Positions 15,534 to 24,571 of a stretch of DNA of 64,000 bases are shown here, piece after piece. The position numbers and the translations under genes are program-made. The stretch is from Streptomyces sp. CG1. Lineage in GTDB: Bacteria; Actinomycetota; Actinomycetes; Streptomycetales; Streptomycetaceae. The stretch is taken from the NCBI RefSeq assembly GCF_041080625.1, contig NZ_CP163518.1, positions 2,790,001 to 2,854,000 of the forward strand, given 5' to 3'. Under the pieces are notes generated by a model, which was not told the DNA's origin, did not search any database, and worked only from the letters and a program-made list of their open reading frames with translations. Position 1 is the first letter of the stretch, and each line of letters opens with the position of its first letter.

Positions 15534-15861
15534 TCCAGACCGAGCGGACTTCCTTCCAGCACCGGCCCTTGAGCCGTACGGTCATCGCGGGCCCGGTGTC
15601 GACCGGTGCGCTGTCGGTGTCGATGTCCCACCAGCGGGCGCACTCGATGTGCAGCCGTACGCGATCGGTGTCGACGTAGGGGTTGTGGCAGTAGGCCACC
15701 ACATGGGAGCCGCGGACGGCCGTACGGCAGGCGGCTCCGAAGAGGCTCGGCGCGGGGGGCTTTCCGTCGTCCACGCGCGCGCAGGGCATCGCGTCGTACG
15801 GCAGGGAGAGCACGAGGGCCGCGGCCAGGGTCACCGGGGCCAGGCTGCGGGACAGGCGCAC
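15511..15861 (-). CDS. small secreted cysteine-containing protein, hypothetical
   Basis: A 116-aa protein with a Sec-type signal peptide (RLSRSLAPVTLAAALVLSL, about 2-20) and a mature domain with five cysteines (near residues 27, 45, 58, 74 and 100), suggesting disulfides outside the cell. No family is recognised. The GTG at 15859-15861 is preferred over an upstream ATG because GAGGAGG lies about 7 nt ahead of it and the signal peptide starts there. The stop region overlaps the 3' end of the convergent GntR gene by 23 bp. Confidence 0.75.
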   Translation of the reverse strand: MRLSRSLAPVTLAAALVLSLPYDAMPCARVDDGKPPAPSLFGAACRTAVRGSHVVAYCHNPYVDTDRVRLHIECARWWDIDTDSAPVDTGPAMTVRLKGRCWKEVRSVWISHQNEH

Positions 15862-15961
15862 CAGGGGACCTCCTCGGCCGGGCTGCGAGGGGCGCGTGGA
15901 TGAACGCGTAATCCAGAGTGCGCTGCCCAGCCGGTGGGCGCCCGGCCGGTGAACCGGACGA

Positions 15962-16004
15962 GTGACGCCCCGCTCCCCGGGCACTACGGGAAACGAGGCG
16001 TCAC
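15962..16004 (-). terminator. probable hairpin terminator after fabI
   Basis: gtgacgcc-type arms (15962/3-15969 and 15997-16004) form an 8-bp stem around a 27-nt GC-rich loop, 17 bp past the fabI stop. The T run is weak, so this is a moderate call. Confidence 0.45.
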
Positions 16005-16020
16005 CTGTGTTCTGCGAAGA

Positions 16021-16788
16021 TCAGGCACCGATGGCGTGCAGACCGCCGTCGACGTGGATGATCTCGCCGGTGGTCTTCGGGAACCAGTCGCTCAGCAGGG
16101 CGACGATGCCGCGGCCGGCCGGCTCCGGGTCCTTCAGGTCCCACTCCAGCGGGGAGCGCGAGTCCCACACGGAGGCCAGGTCGCTGAAGCCCGGGATGGA
16201 CTTGGCGGCCATGGAGCCGATGGGGCCCGCGGAGATGAGGTTGCAGCGGATGTTCTGCTTGCCCAGGTCGCGCGCCATGTAGCGGCTGGTCGCCTCCAGG
16301 GCGGCCTTGGCCGGGCCCATCCAGTCGTACTGCGGCCAGGCGTACTGCGCGTCGAAGGTGAGGCCGACGACCGAGCCGCCGTTCTGCATCAGCGGCAGGC
16401 AGGCCATGGTGAGCGACTTCAGGGAGAACGCCGAGACATGCATGGCCGTGGAGACCGACTCGAACGGCGTGTTGAGGAAGTTGCCGCCGAGCGCGTCCTG
16501 CGGCGCGAAGCCGATGGAGTGCACGACGCCGTCGAGGCCGCCCAGCTCCTCGCCGACGATGTCGGCCAGCCGGCCGAGGTGCTCGTCGTTGGTGACGTCC
16601 AGCTCGATGACCTTGGTGGGCTTCGGCAGCTTCTTGGCGATGCGCTCGGTCAGCGTGGGGCGCGGGAACGCGGTCAGGATGATCTCCGCGCCCTGCTCCT
16701 GGGCCAGCTTGGCCGCGTGGAAGGCGATGGAGGACTCCATCAGCACACCGGTGATCAGGATGCGCTTGCCCTCGAGGATTCCGCTCAT
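16021..16788 (-). CDS. fabI: NADH-dependent enoyl-ACP reductase (InhA/FabI type)
   Basis: A 255-aa enoyl-[acyl carrier protein] reductase that completes each elongation cycle of type II fatty acid synthesis. It starts with the divergent Rossmann motif ITGVLMESSIAFH, typical of FabI/InhA. The catalytic Tyr and Lys are in YDWMGPAKAALE (Y-x6-K spacing, the enoyl-reductase pattern). NIRCNLISAGPI, GEIIHVDGG and the usual 255-270 aa length agree. It is 5 bp downstream of fabG on the same strand, forming the fabG-fabI unit found across actinomycetes, so one promoter upstream of fabG should drive both. Confidence 0.95.
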   Translation of the reverse strand: MSGILEGKRILITGVLMESSIAFHAAKLAQEQGAEIILTAFPRPTLTERIAKKLPKPTKVIELDVTNDEHLGRLADIVGEELGGLDGVVHSIGFAPQDALGGNFLNTPFESVSTAMHVSAFSLKSLTMACLPLMQNGGSVVGLTFDAQYAWPQYDWMGPAKAALEATSRYMARDLGKQNIRCNLISAGPIGSMAAKSIPGFSDLASVWDSRSPLEWDLKDPEPAGRGIVALLSDWFPKTTGEIIHVDGGLHAIGA

Positions 16789-16793
16789 GGTGA

Positions 16794-17498
16794 TCAGTGA
16801 CCCATTCCCAGTCCGCCGTCAACGGGGATGACGGCTCCAGTGATGTACGAGGCGTCGTCCGAGGCGAGGAACCGCACCGCCGCGGCGATCTCCTCCGGCT
16901 GCGCGTAACGGCCGAGCGGCACCTGCGAGACGATGTTCTGGCGCTGCTCGTCGCTGAGCACCTTGGTCATGTCGGTGTCGACGAAACCGGGCGCGACGAC
17001 GTTGAAGGTGATGTTGCGCGAGCCCAGCTCACGGGCGAGAGAGCGCGCGAAGCCGACCAGGGCGGCCTTGGACGCGGCGTAGTTCGCCTGGCCCGCGGAG
17101 CCGAGCAGGCCGACCACGGACGAGATCAGGACGACGCGGCCCTTCTTGGCGCGCAGCATGCCGCGGTTGGCCCGCTTGACGACACGGAAGGTGCCGGTGA
17201 GGTTGGTGTCGATGACCGAGGTGAAATCGTCCTCGGACATGCGCATCAGGAGCTGGTCCTTGGTCACGCCCGCGTTGGCGACGAGGACCTCGACGGGACC
17301 GTGCTGGTCCTCGACCTCCTTGTAGGCCTGCTCCACCTGCTCCGGGTCGGTGATGTCGCACTTGACGGCCAGAAAGCCGGCCGGCGGCTCACCCGAGCGG
17401 TACGTGATCGCGACCTTGTCGCCGGCGTCGGCGAATGCGCGGGCGATGGCGAGGCCGATGCCCCGGTTGCCTCCGGTGACGAGAACCGAGCGGCTCAA
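16794..17498 (-). CDS. fabG: 3-oxoacyl-ACP reductase FabG
   Basis: A 234-aa SDR that reduces beta-ketoacyl-ACP with NADPH. Motifs: VTGGNRGIG near 6-14, NAGVTKDQLLMRM (compare NAGITRD in FabG), catalytic Ser in LISSVVG, and YAASKAALVGFARSLA with the YxxxK pair. NVVAPGFVDTDMT and ITGAVIPVDGG close the fold. The pairing with fabI 5 bp downstream makes a fatty acid synthesis role far more likely than generic SDR chemistry. The 249-bp upstream gap to divergent tldD should carry the promoter. Confidence 0.93.
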   Translation of the reverse strand: MSRSVLVTGGNRGIGLAIARAFADAGDKVAITYRSGEPPAGFLAVKCDITDPEQVEQAYKEVEDQHGPVEVLVANAGVTKDQLLMRMSEDDFTSVIDTNLTGTFRVVKRANRGMLRAKKGRVVLISSVVGLLGSAGQANYAASKAALVGFARSLARELGSRNITFNVVAPGFVDTDMTKVLSDEQRQNIVSQVPLGRYAQPEEIAAAVRFLASDDASYITGAVIPVDGGLGMGH

Positions 17499-17747
17499 CG
17501 GATCACCCTTTCGATAGCGGTCTGCAGATGTCCGACAACCCGCCCGAACACCTGGATGACAGGCGGCTTCATCGAAAACCTATCGGTACGGCCGGGTCCG
17601 TGGGCAATCGGGCACCGACAGTGGCGCGGGGGAGTCGCTGTCGGATCCCTACAGAAACGGTCCCGCTCCGGGCGGGAAAGGTGTGGTCCGCCGGGCCGCG
17701 GCCACGACATGATCGGACCGACAGGCCACGACAGCAGGGAGACCTCC

Positions 17748-19271
17748 GTGCCTCATTCCATCGACGAAGCCTTCACGGCGCTTCCCCTACGGGCCCTCGC
17801 CGACGCCGCGCTGGCACGCGCGCGTGCGCTCGGGGCCGAGCACGCGGACTTCCGGTTCGAGCGGGTGCGCAGCGCGTCCTGGCGGCTGCGGGACGCCAAG
17901 CCCGCCGGATCGTCGGACACCACCGACCTCGGGTACGCGGTCCGGGTCGTGCACGGCGGTACGTGGGGCTTCGCCTCCGGTGTGGACCTGACCATGGACG
18001 CGGCCGCCCGGGTGGCCTCCCAGGCGGTGGCCATGGCCAAGCTGTCCGCGCAGGTCATCAAGGCTGCCGGGTCGGACGAGCGCGTCGAGCTGGCAGACGA
18101 GCCGGTGCACACGGACCGGACGTGGGTGTCGTCGTACGAGACGGACCCGTTCTCGGTGCCCGACGAGGAGAAGGCCGGGCTGCTCGCGGAGTGGAGCACG
18201 CGGCTGCTGGCCGCGAACGGCGTCAGCCATGTGGACGCCTCGCTGCTCACGGTGCACGAGAACAAGTTCTACGCCGACACCGCCGGGACCGTGACGACGC
18301 AGCAACGGGTGCGGCTGCACCCGGAGTTGACCGCGGTGTCGGTGGACAAGTCGAGCGGCGAGTTCGACTCGATGCGGACCCTCGCGCCGCCGGTCGGGCG
18401 GGGCTGGGAGTATCTGACCGGCACCGGCTGGGACTGGGACGCGGAGCTGGAGCGGATCCCGGAGCTGCTCGCCGAGAAGATGCGGGCGCCCAGTGTGGAG
18501 CCGGGCCTGTACGACCTGGTGGTCGACCCGTCCAACCTGTGGCTGACCATCCACGAGTCCATCGGCCACGCCACCGAGCTGGACCGCGCGCTCGGCTACG
18601 AGGCCGCCTACGCCGGCACCTCCTTCGCCACCTTCGACCAGCTGGGCAAGCTCAGATACGGCTCCGAGCTGATGAACGTCACCGGCGACCGCACCGCCGA
18701 ACACGGCCTCGCCACCGTCGGGTACGACGACGAGGGCGTCGAGGCGCAGTCCTGGGACCTGGTCAAGGACGGCACGCTGGTCGGCTACCAGCTGGACCGG
18801 CGCATCGCGCGGCTCACCGGGTTCGACCGCTCCAACGGCTGCGCGTACGCCGACTCCCCCGCGCACGTGCCGGTGCAGCGCATGGCCAACGTGTCGCTGC
18901 GGCCGGATCCCGCCGGGCTGTCGACCGAGGACCTGATCGGCGGTGTCGACCGGGGCATCTACGTGGTCGGCGACCGGTCCTGGTCGATCGACATGCAGAG
19001 GTACAACTTCCAATTCACCGGGCAGCGCTTCTTCAGGATCGAGAACGGGCGGATCACCGGGCAGCTGAAGGATGTCGCCTACCAGGCGAACACGACCGAC
19101 TTCTGGGGCTCCATGGCGGCTGTCGGCGGTCCGCAGACGTACGTCCTCGGCGGCGCCTTCAACTGCGGCAAGGCCCAGCCCGGCCAGGTGGCCTCCGTGT
19201 CGCACGGGTGCCCGTCCGCCGTCTTCAGATCTGTCAACATCCTCAACACGACCCAGGAGGCCGGTCGATGA
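17748..19271 (+). CDS. tldD: metallopeptidase TldD family
   Basis: A 507-aa TldD/PmbA-family protein. The zinc site HExxxH is present as HESIGH, with H269 and H274, and a downstream Cys/Asp region (FNCGKAQPGQ, VSHGCP) typical of TldD. In enterobacteria TldD and TldE form a heterodimeric protease that trims microcin B17 leader peptides and degrades CcdA; actinomycete substrates are not established. GTG 17748 follows CAGGGAG at normal spacing. The stop overlaps the start of the partner gene (ATGA), so subunits are made in equal numbers. Confidence 0.93.
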   Translation: MPHSIDEAFTALPLRALADAALARARALGAEHADFRFERVRSASWRLRDAKPAGSSDTTDLGYAVRVVHGGTWGFASGVDLTMDAAARVASQAVAMAKLSAQVIKAAGSDERVELADEPVHTDRTWVSSYETDPFSVPDEEKAGLLAEWSTRLLAANGVSHVDASLLTVHENKFYADTAGTVTTQQRVRLHPELTAVSVDKSSGEFDSMRTLAPPVGRGWEYLTGTGWDWDAELERIPELLAEKMRAPSVEPGLYDLVVDPSNLWLTIHESIGHATELDRALGYEAAYAGTSFATFDQLGKLRYGSELMNVTGDRTAEHGLATVGYDDEGVEAQSWDLVKDGTLVGYQLDRRIARLTGFDRSNGCAYADSPAHVPVQRMANVSLRPDPAGLSTEDLIGGVDRGIYVVGDRSWSIDMQRYNFQFTGQRFFRIENGRITGQLKDVAYQANTTDFWGSMAAVGGPQTYVLGGAFNCGKAQPGQVASVSHGCPSAVFRSVNILNTTQEAGR

Positions 19272-20662
19272 GCGCCCGTACGCACAAGCCGCACGAGATC
19301 GTCGAGCAGGCGCTGGCGCTGTCCCGGGCCGACGGCTGTGTCGTCATCGCCGACGAGCACTCCACCGCCAACCTGCGCTGGGCCGGCAACGCGCTCACCA
19401 CGAACGGTGTGACGCGCGGCCGTACGCTCACCGTGATCGCGACCGTGGACGGCAAGGAGGGCACCGCCTCCGGTGTCGTGTCGCGCTCGGCGGTCACCGC
19501 GCAGGAGCTGGAGCCGCTGGTGCGGGCCGCCGAGACCGCCGCGCGCGGGGCCGGGGCCGCCGAGGACGCGCAGCCGCTGGTCGGCGATGTGCCACCGGCA
19601 CCGGACTTCACGGACGCGCCGGCCGAGACCTCCTCCGCCGTGTTCGCCGACTTCGCGCCGGCGCTCGGCGAGGCGTTCGCACGCGCGCGTGCGGGCGGCC
19701 GCGAGCTGTACGGCTTCGCCAACCACGAGATGGTGTCGACGTACCTGGGTACGTCGACCGGGCTGCGCCTGCGGCACGACCAGCCCACCGGCACGCTGGA
19801 GCTGAACGCCAAGTCGCCCGACCGTACGCGCTCGGCGTGGGACGGCCGCTCCACACGGGACTTCAAGGACATCGACCCGGGCGCGCTCGACGCCGAGCTG
19901 GCCGTACGGCTCGGCTGGGCCGAGCGGCGGGTGGAGCTGCCCGCGGGCCGCTACGAGACGCTGCTGCCGCCCACGGCCGTGGCGGACCTGCTGATCTACC
20001 AGCTGTGGTCGGCGTCGGGCCGGGACGCCGCCGAGGGCCGGACGGTGTTCTCCAGGCCGGGCGGCGGCACGCGCGTGGGCGAGAAGCTGGCCGGGCTGCC
20101 GCTGACCCTGCGCAGCGACCCGAACGAGCCGGGCCTGGAGTGCGCGCCCTTCGTGGTCGCCCACTCCTCGGGCGGCGACCAGTCCGTGTTCGACAACGGG
20201 CTGCCGGCGCACTCCACCGAGTGGATCGGCGAGGGTGTGCTCAAGCACCTGACGACCACCCGGCACAGCGCCGCCCTGACCGGGCTGCCGGTGGCCCCGG
20301 CGCTCGGGAATCTGATCCTGGACGGCGGAAACGAGCGCTCCCTGCAGGACATGGTCACGGACACCGAGCGCGGGCTGCTGCTGACCTGCCTCTGGTACAT
20401 CCGCGAGGTCGACCCGGCGACGCTGCTGCTCACGGGCCTGACCCGGGACGGCGTCTACCTCGTGGAGAACGGCGAGGTGACCGGGCAGGTGAACAACTTC
20501 CGGTTCAACGAGTCGCCGGTGGACCTGCTGCGGCGGGCCGCGGAGGCGGGGCGTACGGAGAAGACGCTGCCGCGTGAGTGGAGCGACTGGTTCACCCGGG
20601 CCGCGATGCCCGCGCTGCGGATCCCGGATTTCAACATGAGCTCTGTCAGTCAGGGCGTATAA
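19268..20662 (+). CDS. TldE/PmbA family metallopeptidase subunit
   Basis: A 464-aa protein homologous to TldE/PmbA, the non-metal subunit. It lacks the HExxxH of TldD, as expected. Recognisable blocks include VVIADEHSTANLRWAGN at the start, RHDQPTGTLELNAKSPDRTRS in the middle and LTCLWYIREVDPATLLLTGL and NGEVTGQVNNFRFNESPVDLL at the end, all typical of the PmbA family. The ATG overlaps the tldD stop by 4 bp. With TldD it should form the ring-like protease that accepts unfolded peptides. Confidence 0.92.
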   Translation: MSARTHKPHEIVEQALALSRADGCVVIADEHSTANLRWAGNALTTNGVTRGRTLTVIATVDGKEGTASGVVSRSAVTAQELEPLVRAAETAARGAGAAEDAQPLVGDVPPAPDFTDAPAETSSAVFADFAPALGEAFARARAGGRELYGFANHEMVSTYLGTSTGLRLRHDQPTGTLELNAKSPDRTRSAWDGRSTRDFKDIDPGALDAELAVRLGWAERRVELPAGRYETLLPPTAVADLLIYQLWSASGRDAAEGRTVFSRPGGGTRVGEKLAGLPLTLRSDPNEPGLECAPFVVAHSSGGDQSVFDNGLPAHSTEWIGEGVLKHLTTTRHSAALTGLPVAPALGNLILDGGNERSLQDMVTDTERGLLLTCLWYIREVDPATLLLTGLTRDGVYLVENGEVTGQVNNFRFNESPVDLLRRAAEAGRTEKTLPREWSDWFTRAAMPALRIPDFNMSSVSQGV

Positions 20663-20728
20663 CCTCGTAGGCGTTCGTGGTCGGGTGCCGCCCGGCCACC
20701 CGAAGATCACCGAGGAGACACGAGAACC

Positions 20729-21997
20729 GTGACGGACATCGTCGACGAGCTGAAGTGGCGGGGGCTCATCGCCCTCTCCACGGACGAGGACGCGCTGCGC
20801 AAGGCGTTCGCGGACGGTCCCGTCACGTTCTATTGCGGCTTCGACCCGACCGCGCCCAGTCTGCACCTCGGCAACCTGGTGCAGATCCTGACGATGCGCC
20901 GCATCCAGCAGGCGGGCCACCGCCCGCTGGGCCTGGTCGGGGGTGCCACCGGTCTGATCGGTGACCCGAAGCCCACCGCCGAGCGCACGCTGAACGCACC
21001 GGAGATCGTCGCCCAGTGGGTGGAGCGGCTGCGCGCGCAGATCGAGCCGCTGCTGGACTTCGAGGGTCCGAACGCCGCGGTCATGGTCAACAACCTGGAC
21101 TGGACCCAGGGTCTGTCGGCCATCGAGTTCCTGCGGGACATCGGCAAGCACTTCCGGGTCAACAAGATGATCGCCAAGGAGGCCGTCTCCCGGCGGCTCA
21201 ACTCCGACGCGGGCATCAGCTACACCGAGTTCAGCTACCAGATCCTGCAGGGCATGGACTTCCTGGAGCTGTACCGGCGGTACGGCTGCACGCTGCAGAC
21301 CGGCGGCAGCGACCAGTGGGGCAACCTCACCTCCGGTACCGACCTGATCCACCGGGTCGAGCCGGACGCCGTGGTGCACGCGCTCGGCACCCCGCTGATC
21401 ACCAAGGCGGACGGCACCAAGTTCGGCAAGACCGAGTCCGGCACGGTGTGGCTCGACCCCGAGATGACCACGCCGTACGCGTTCTACCAGTTCTGGGTCA
21501 ATGCCGACGACCGGGACGTCTCCAAGTTCCTGCGCATCTTCAGCTTCCGGTCCCGCGAGGAGATCGAGGAGCTGGAGCGGCAGACCGAGGAGCGGCCGCA
21601 GGCCCGCGCGGCGCAGCGCGCGCTCGCCGAGGAGCTGACGACGCTGGTGCACGGCGCCGGCCAGACGGCAGCGGTGATCGCCGCGTCGAAGGCTCTTTTC
21701 GGGCAGGGTGAGCTGGCGGAGCTGGACGGCAGGACGCTGGCCGCGGCGCTGTCCGAGGTGCCGCACATCCAGGTCACGGAGCTTGGTCCGGTGGTCGATC
21801 TGTTCGCCGAGGTCGGGCTCGTCGCCAGCAAGTCCGCTGCGCGGCGGACCGTGAAGGAGGGCGGTGCCTACGTGAACAACGTGAAGGTCGCCTCCGAGGA
21901 CGCGGTGCCGTCGTCCGAGGATCTGCTGGACGGGCGGTGGCTGGTGTTGCGGCGGGGGAAGAAGAACCTTGCCGCGGTGGAGGTTGCGGACGCCTGA
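20729..21997 (+). CDS. tyrS: tyrosyl-tRNA synthetase
   Basis: A 422-aa class I aminoacyl-tRNA synthetase that charges tRNA-Tyr. The HIGH-type signature is [11 protein letters not shown], and the KMSKS-type loop is [22 protein letters not shown] and GGSDQWGN form the tyrosine pocket. An S4 RNA-binding domain with [17 protein letters not shown] occupies the last about 70 residues. GTG 20729 has GAGGAGA-type purines about 8-10 nt upstream. It begins 66 bp after the pmbA stop and ends with a strong hairpin. No T-box leader is visible in this short gap. Confidence 0.95.
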   Translation: MTDIVDELKWRGLIALSTDEDALRKAFADGPVTFYCGFDPTAPSLHLGNLVQILTMRRIQQAGHRPLGLVGGATGLIGDPKPTAERTLNAPEIVAQWVERLRAQIEPLLDFEGPNAAVMVNNLDWTQGLSAIEFLRDIGKHFRVNKMIAKEAVSRRLNSDAGISYTEFSYQILQGMDFLELYRRYGCTLQTGGSDQWGNLTSGTDLIHRVEPDAVVHALGTPLITKADGTKFGKTESGTVWLDPEMTTPYAFYQFWVNADDRDVSKFLRIFSFRSREEIEELERQTEERPQARAAQRALAEELTTLVHGAGQTAAVIAASKALFGQGELAELDGRTLAAALSEVPHIQVTELGPVVDLFAEVGLVASKSAARRTVKEGGAYVNNVKVASEDAVPSSEDLLDGRWLVLRRGKKNLAAVEVADA

Positions 21998-22004
21998 GCG
22001 TCGT

Positions 22005-22045
22005 AGGGGCGTGGGTGATCTGTCGATACAGCCCCGCGCCCCTTT
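22005..22045 (+). terminator. terminator after tyrS
   Basis: aggggcgtggg (22005-22015) pairs with cccgcgcccct (about 22033-22043, one G-U pair) and a short inner ctgt/acag stem, ending in TTT. It lies 7 bp past the tyrS stop and 25 bp before the convergent gene's stop, so it may act on both. Confidence 0.7.
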
Positions 22046-22069
22046 CCGGCGCTCCCGCTCAGGGTGTTT

Positions 22070-22357
22070 TCAGGCTCCGACCCGCTGTTGTTTCCTCTTG
22101 CCGAACGTCGCCATGTACAGGGCGTCCACGGCCGCGACGATGATGATCGCGGCCACCAGCTGGAAGACATGCCGGCTCCAGTCGATGCCACGGGTCGCCG
22201 CGACTCCTACGGCACGGGCGACCGCGTTGCCGACGATGGCGCCCAGCATGCCGCAGATGGTGGTCAGCCACAGCGGGCTGTGCTGCTTGCCGGGGATGAC
22301 CGCTTTGGCGATGACGCCCAGTACGAATCCCACGATGATCGCCCACAACCAGCCCAT
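22070..22357 (-). CDS. GlsB/YeaQ/YmgE family membrane protein (transglycosylase-associated)
   Basis: A 95-aa membrane protein starting MGWLWAIIVGFVLGVIAKAVIPGKQ, the signature of the GlsB/YeaQ/YmgE (Transgly_assoc) family. Glycine-rich helices are at about 1-18, 28-48 and 64-85, and the short loop PGKQHSPLWLTTI is typical. The family is linked to general stress response, but its biochemical role is unclear. GAGGAGG lies 6 nt before ATG 22357. It is convergent with tyrS and divergent from the DUF3099 gene. Confidence 0.88.
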   Translation of the reverse strand: MGWLWAIIVGFVLGVIAKAVIPGKQHSPLWLTTICGMLGAIVGNAVARAVGVAATRGIDWSRHVFQLVAAIIIVAAVDALYMATFGKRKQQRVGA

Positions 22358-22602
22358 GGCTGCCTCCTCGTACGGCTCGACGTGAGCATTACGGCCAGTG
22401 TGGGTCGGTGGGCCGTACGACGCATGTCGGGGTCCCCGTCGCGCGGCAGGGCCGGAGGCGTTACCGCAGGCAGCGGGCGACCCGGTCTCGTAGGCGGCGC
22501 ACACGCGGCGTAACGTGGGAGATGTCCCGACCGGTTCCCCGCCGGCCGTGGGGCGACAGTGCGGGCCGGGGAGAGTCCGATGCGGGCGGATGGTGGAATG
22601 TG

Positions 22603-22995
22603 ATGCGGAAACAGCACGGTGGCGGCGCCCAGGTGTTCCGGATCACCGGAGCCCGGACGGGACTCGCGGAGGATGTGCGGGGCCGGCAGCGACGGTATGT
22701 CATCTCGATGACGATCCGCACGGCGTCGGTGATCCTCGCTGTCGCGCTGTGGAACGTCGAACGGTATGTCGCCTTCGTCGCGCTCGTGGCCGGTGCGCTG
22801 CTCCCCTATGTCGCGGTGGTGATCGCGAACGCGGGCCGGGAGCGGCCGCCGTCGCTGCCCTCGACGTTCATCGCCGCGCCGACGCGGCCGATGATCACGC
22901 CGCCGCGGGCGGAGGAGGCACAGGCGGAATCCGTTCCGGAGGACGCGGCGGCTCATCCGACAGGGGCGCGTGGTGAGCGGTCCGATCCGGCGTGA
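22603..22995 (+). CDS. DUF3099 domain-containing membrane protein
   Basis: A 130-aa protein. The DUF3099 core reads VFRITGARTGLAEDVRGRQR followed by two transmembrane helices (about 33-52 and 56-78) and then IANAGRERPPSLPSTF; the last 40 residues are a polar Pro/Ala/Glu-rich tail. The family is actinobacterial and of unknown function. The start is ambiguous among ATG 22598, GTG 22600 and ATG 22603; the third is in frame with the conserved domain and is used. The ribosome site is weak. Identification rests on my memory of the family motif. Confidence 0.8.
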   Translation: MRKQHGGGAQVFRITGARTGLAEDVRGRQRRYVISMTIRTASVILAVALWNVERYVAFVALVAGALLPYVAVVIANAGRERPPSLPSTFIAAPTRPMITPPRAEEAQAESVPEDAAAHPTGARGERSDPA

Positions 22996-23211
22996 CGGCG
23001 GTGGGCAGGGCGGAAGCGGAATGCGACCTCCCGTCAAGCTCAAGAAAAGCTCAGATCAATCGTGCAGTTCCAGTGCCGGGCGGCGGGGTACCCGTGACAT
23101 ACTGCGTACGCGCTCCGCATCCCCCGTCGGAGCGACGGACCGACGCCGGGCAGCTCCCCCCGTGGCTGCTCGGCGTCGCCTTGTCCGGGCCTCTTTCTGC
23201 GAGACGAACCT

Positions 23212-23430
23212 GTGAGTGACGAGACCCCGATCTGCTCCGCCAAGGGCTGCCGTGCCGCTGCCGTGTGGGTGCTGGCGTGGAACAACCCGAAGATCCATAC
23301 GCCGGAGCGGCGCAAGACATGGCTTGCCTGCGAGGAGCACCGCGAGCATCTTTCGCAGTTCCTCGGGGTCCGGGGGTTCCTCAAGGACGTGGTGAAGTTC
23401 GAGGACTGGGAAGCTCCCGAAGGGGCCTAA
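23212..23430 (+). CDS. small conserved protein with possible Cys/His metal site
   Basis: A 72-aa soluble protein. ICSAKGC (Cys 8 and 13) and LACEEHREH (Cys about 39, His 42 and 45) could form a zinc site; tryptophans flank it. It has no membrane segment. The GTG at 23212 is the only plausible start before the first cysteine; the SD is weak, so leaderless or weak initiation is possible. The stop codon (TAA, 23428-23430) overlaps that of the convergent moaA, so there is no space for a terminator. Function unknown. Confidence 0.78.
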   Translation: MSDETPICSAKGCRAAAVWVLAWNNPKIHTPERRKTWLACEEHREHLSQFLGVRGFLKDVVKFEDWEAPEGA

Positions 23431-24416
23431 CCGCCGATCGCTGACATCGGTCGGTCCGGTTGCACGAACGACGGGTCGTCCAGCCCGGCCCCCGCCTTCT
23501 TCCCCCACATCGCGAGCTTCCAGATGCGGGCGATCTCCTCGTCCGGGGCGTCGGAGCGCAGGGCTGCGCGGAGGTCGGTTTCCTCGGTCGCGAACAGGCA
23601 GGTGCGTATCTGGCCGTCGGCCGTGAGGCGGGTGCGGTCGCAGGCCGCGCAGAAGGGGCGGGTGACCGAGGCGATGACGCCGACCCGGTGCGGGCCGCCG
23701 TTCACCAGCCAGCGTTCCGCCGGTGCCGAGCCGCGTGCGTCGGCGCCCTCGGGGGTGAGGTCGAAGCGGGTGCGCAGGGAGGCGAGGATGTCCCCGGCGG
23801 TGACCATGCCCTCGCGCTTCCAGCCGTGCTGGGCGTCCAGGGGCATCTGCTCGATGAACCGCAGTTCATAGCCCCCCTCCATGGCCCAGGACAGCAGGTC
23901 GGGGGCCTCGTCCTCGTTCAGGCCCGGCATCAGGACCGTGTTGATCTTGACGGGGGTGAGGCCGGCCGCGTGGGCGGCCTCCAGGCCCTCGATGACGTCC
24001 TTGTGCCGGTCGCGGCGGGTCAGGGCCTTGAAGACGTCGGGGCGGAGGGTGTCCAGCGAGACGTTGACCCGGTCCAGGCCGGCGGCTTTCAGGGCGGTCG
24101 CGGTGCGCTTGAGGCCGATGCCGTTGGTGGTGAGGGACATCTGGGGGCGCGGGGCGAGGGCGGCGACGCGCTCGACGATGCCGACCAGGCCCGGGCGCAG
24201 CAGGGGCTCGCCGCCGGTGAAGCGGACCTCCTCGATACCGAGCATGCGCACGGCGATGTCGATGAGGCGGACGATCTCGTCGTCCGTGAGCAGGTCGGGC
24301 TTGGCCAGCCACTGCAGGCCCTCCTCGGGCATGCAGTACGTGCAGCGCAGATTGCAGCGGTCGGTCAGCGAGACCCTCAGGTCGGTGGCCACTCGGCCGT
24401 AGGTGTCGATGAGCAC
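23427..24416 (-). CDS. moaA: GTP 3',8-cyclase MoaA
   Basis: A 329-aa radical SAM enzyme that starts molybdenum cofactor synthesis by converting GTP to 3',8-cyclo-7,8-dihydro-GTP. The N-terminal cluster motif is DRCNLRCTYCMPEEG (CxxxCxxC), TGGEPLLRPGL follows, and the C-terminal cluster is in FCAACDRTRLTADGQIRTCLF. The protein ends in the Gly-Gly pair that MoaA needs for activity. GTG 24416 is chosen because GGGAGG lies about 8-9 nt upstream and the protein then starts LIDTYGRVATDLRVS as usual. It is the last gene on the strand after the symporter pair, 155 bp away. Confidence 0.95.
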   Translation of the reverse strand: MLIDTYGRVATDLRVSLTDRCNLRCTYCMPEEGLQWLAKPDLLTDDEIVRLIDIAVRMLGIEEVRFTGGEPLLRPGLVGIVERVAALAPRPQMSLTTNGIGLKRTATALKAAGLDRVNVSLDTLRPDVFKALTRRDRHKDVIEGLEAAHAAGLTPVKINTVLMPGLNEDEAPDLLSWAMEGGYELRFIEQMPLDAQHGWKREGMVTAGDILASLRTRFDLTPEGADARGSAPAERWLVNGGPHRVGVIASVTRPFCAACDRTRLTADGQIRTCLFATEETDLRAALRSDAPDEEIARIWKLAMWGKKAGAGLDDPSFVQPDRPMSAIGG

Positions 24417-24571
24417 GTGGGCCCCCTCCCTCGATCCCGGAACCATTATTTCCCGTCACTGGCGAGCCTACGTGACACCACTGACATCGACAGCGGCCCG
24501 ATCAGACGAGGTACGACACGGCCGCATCGTAGGACCCTACAGTCCCGGACGACGCGGCCGTCGTACGAACG

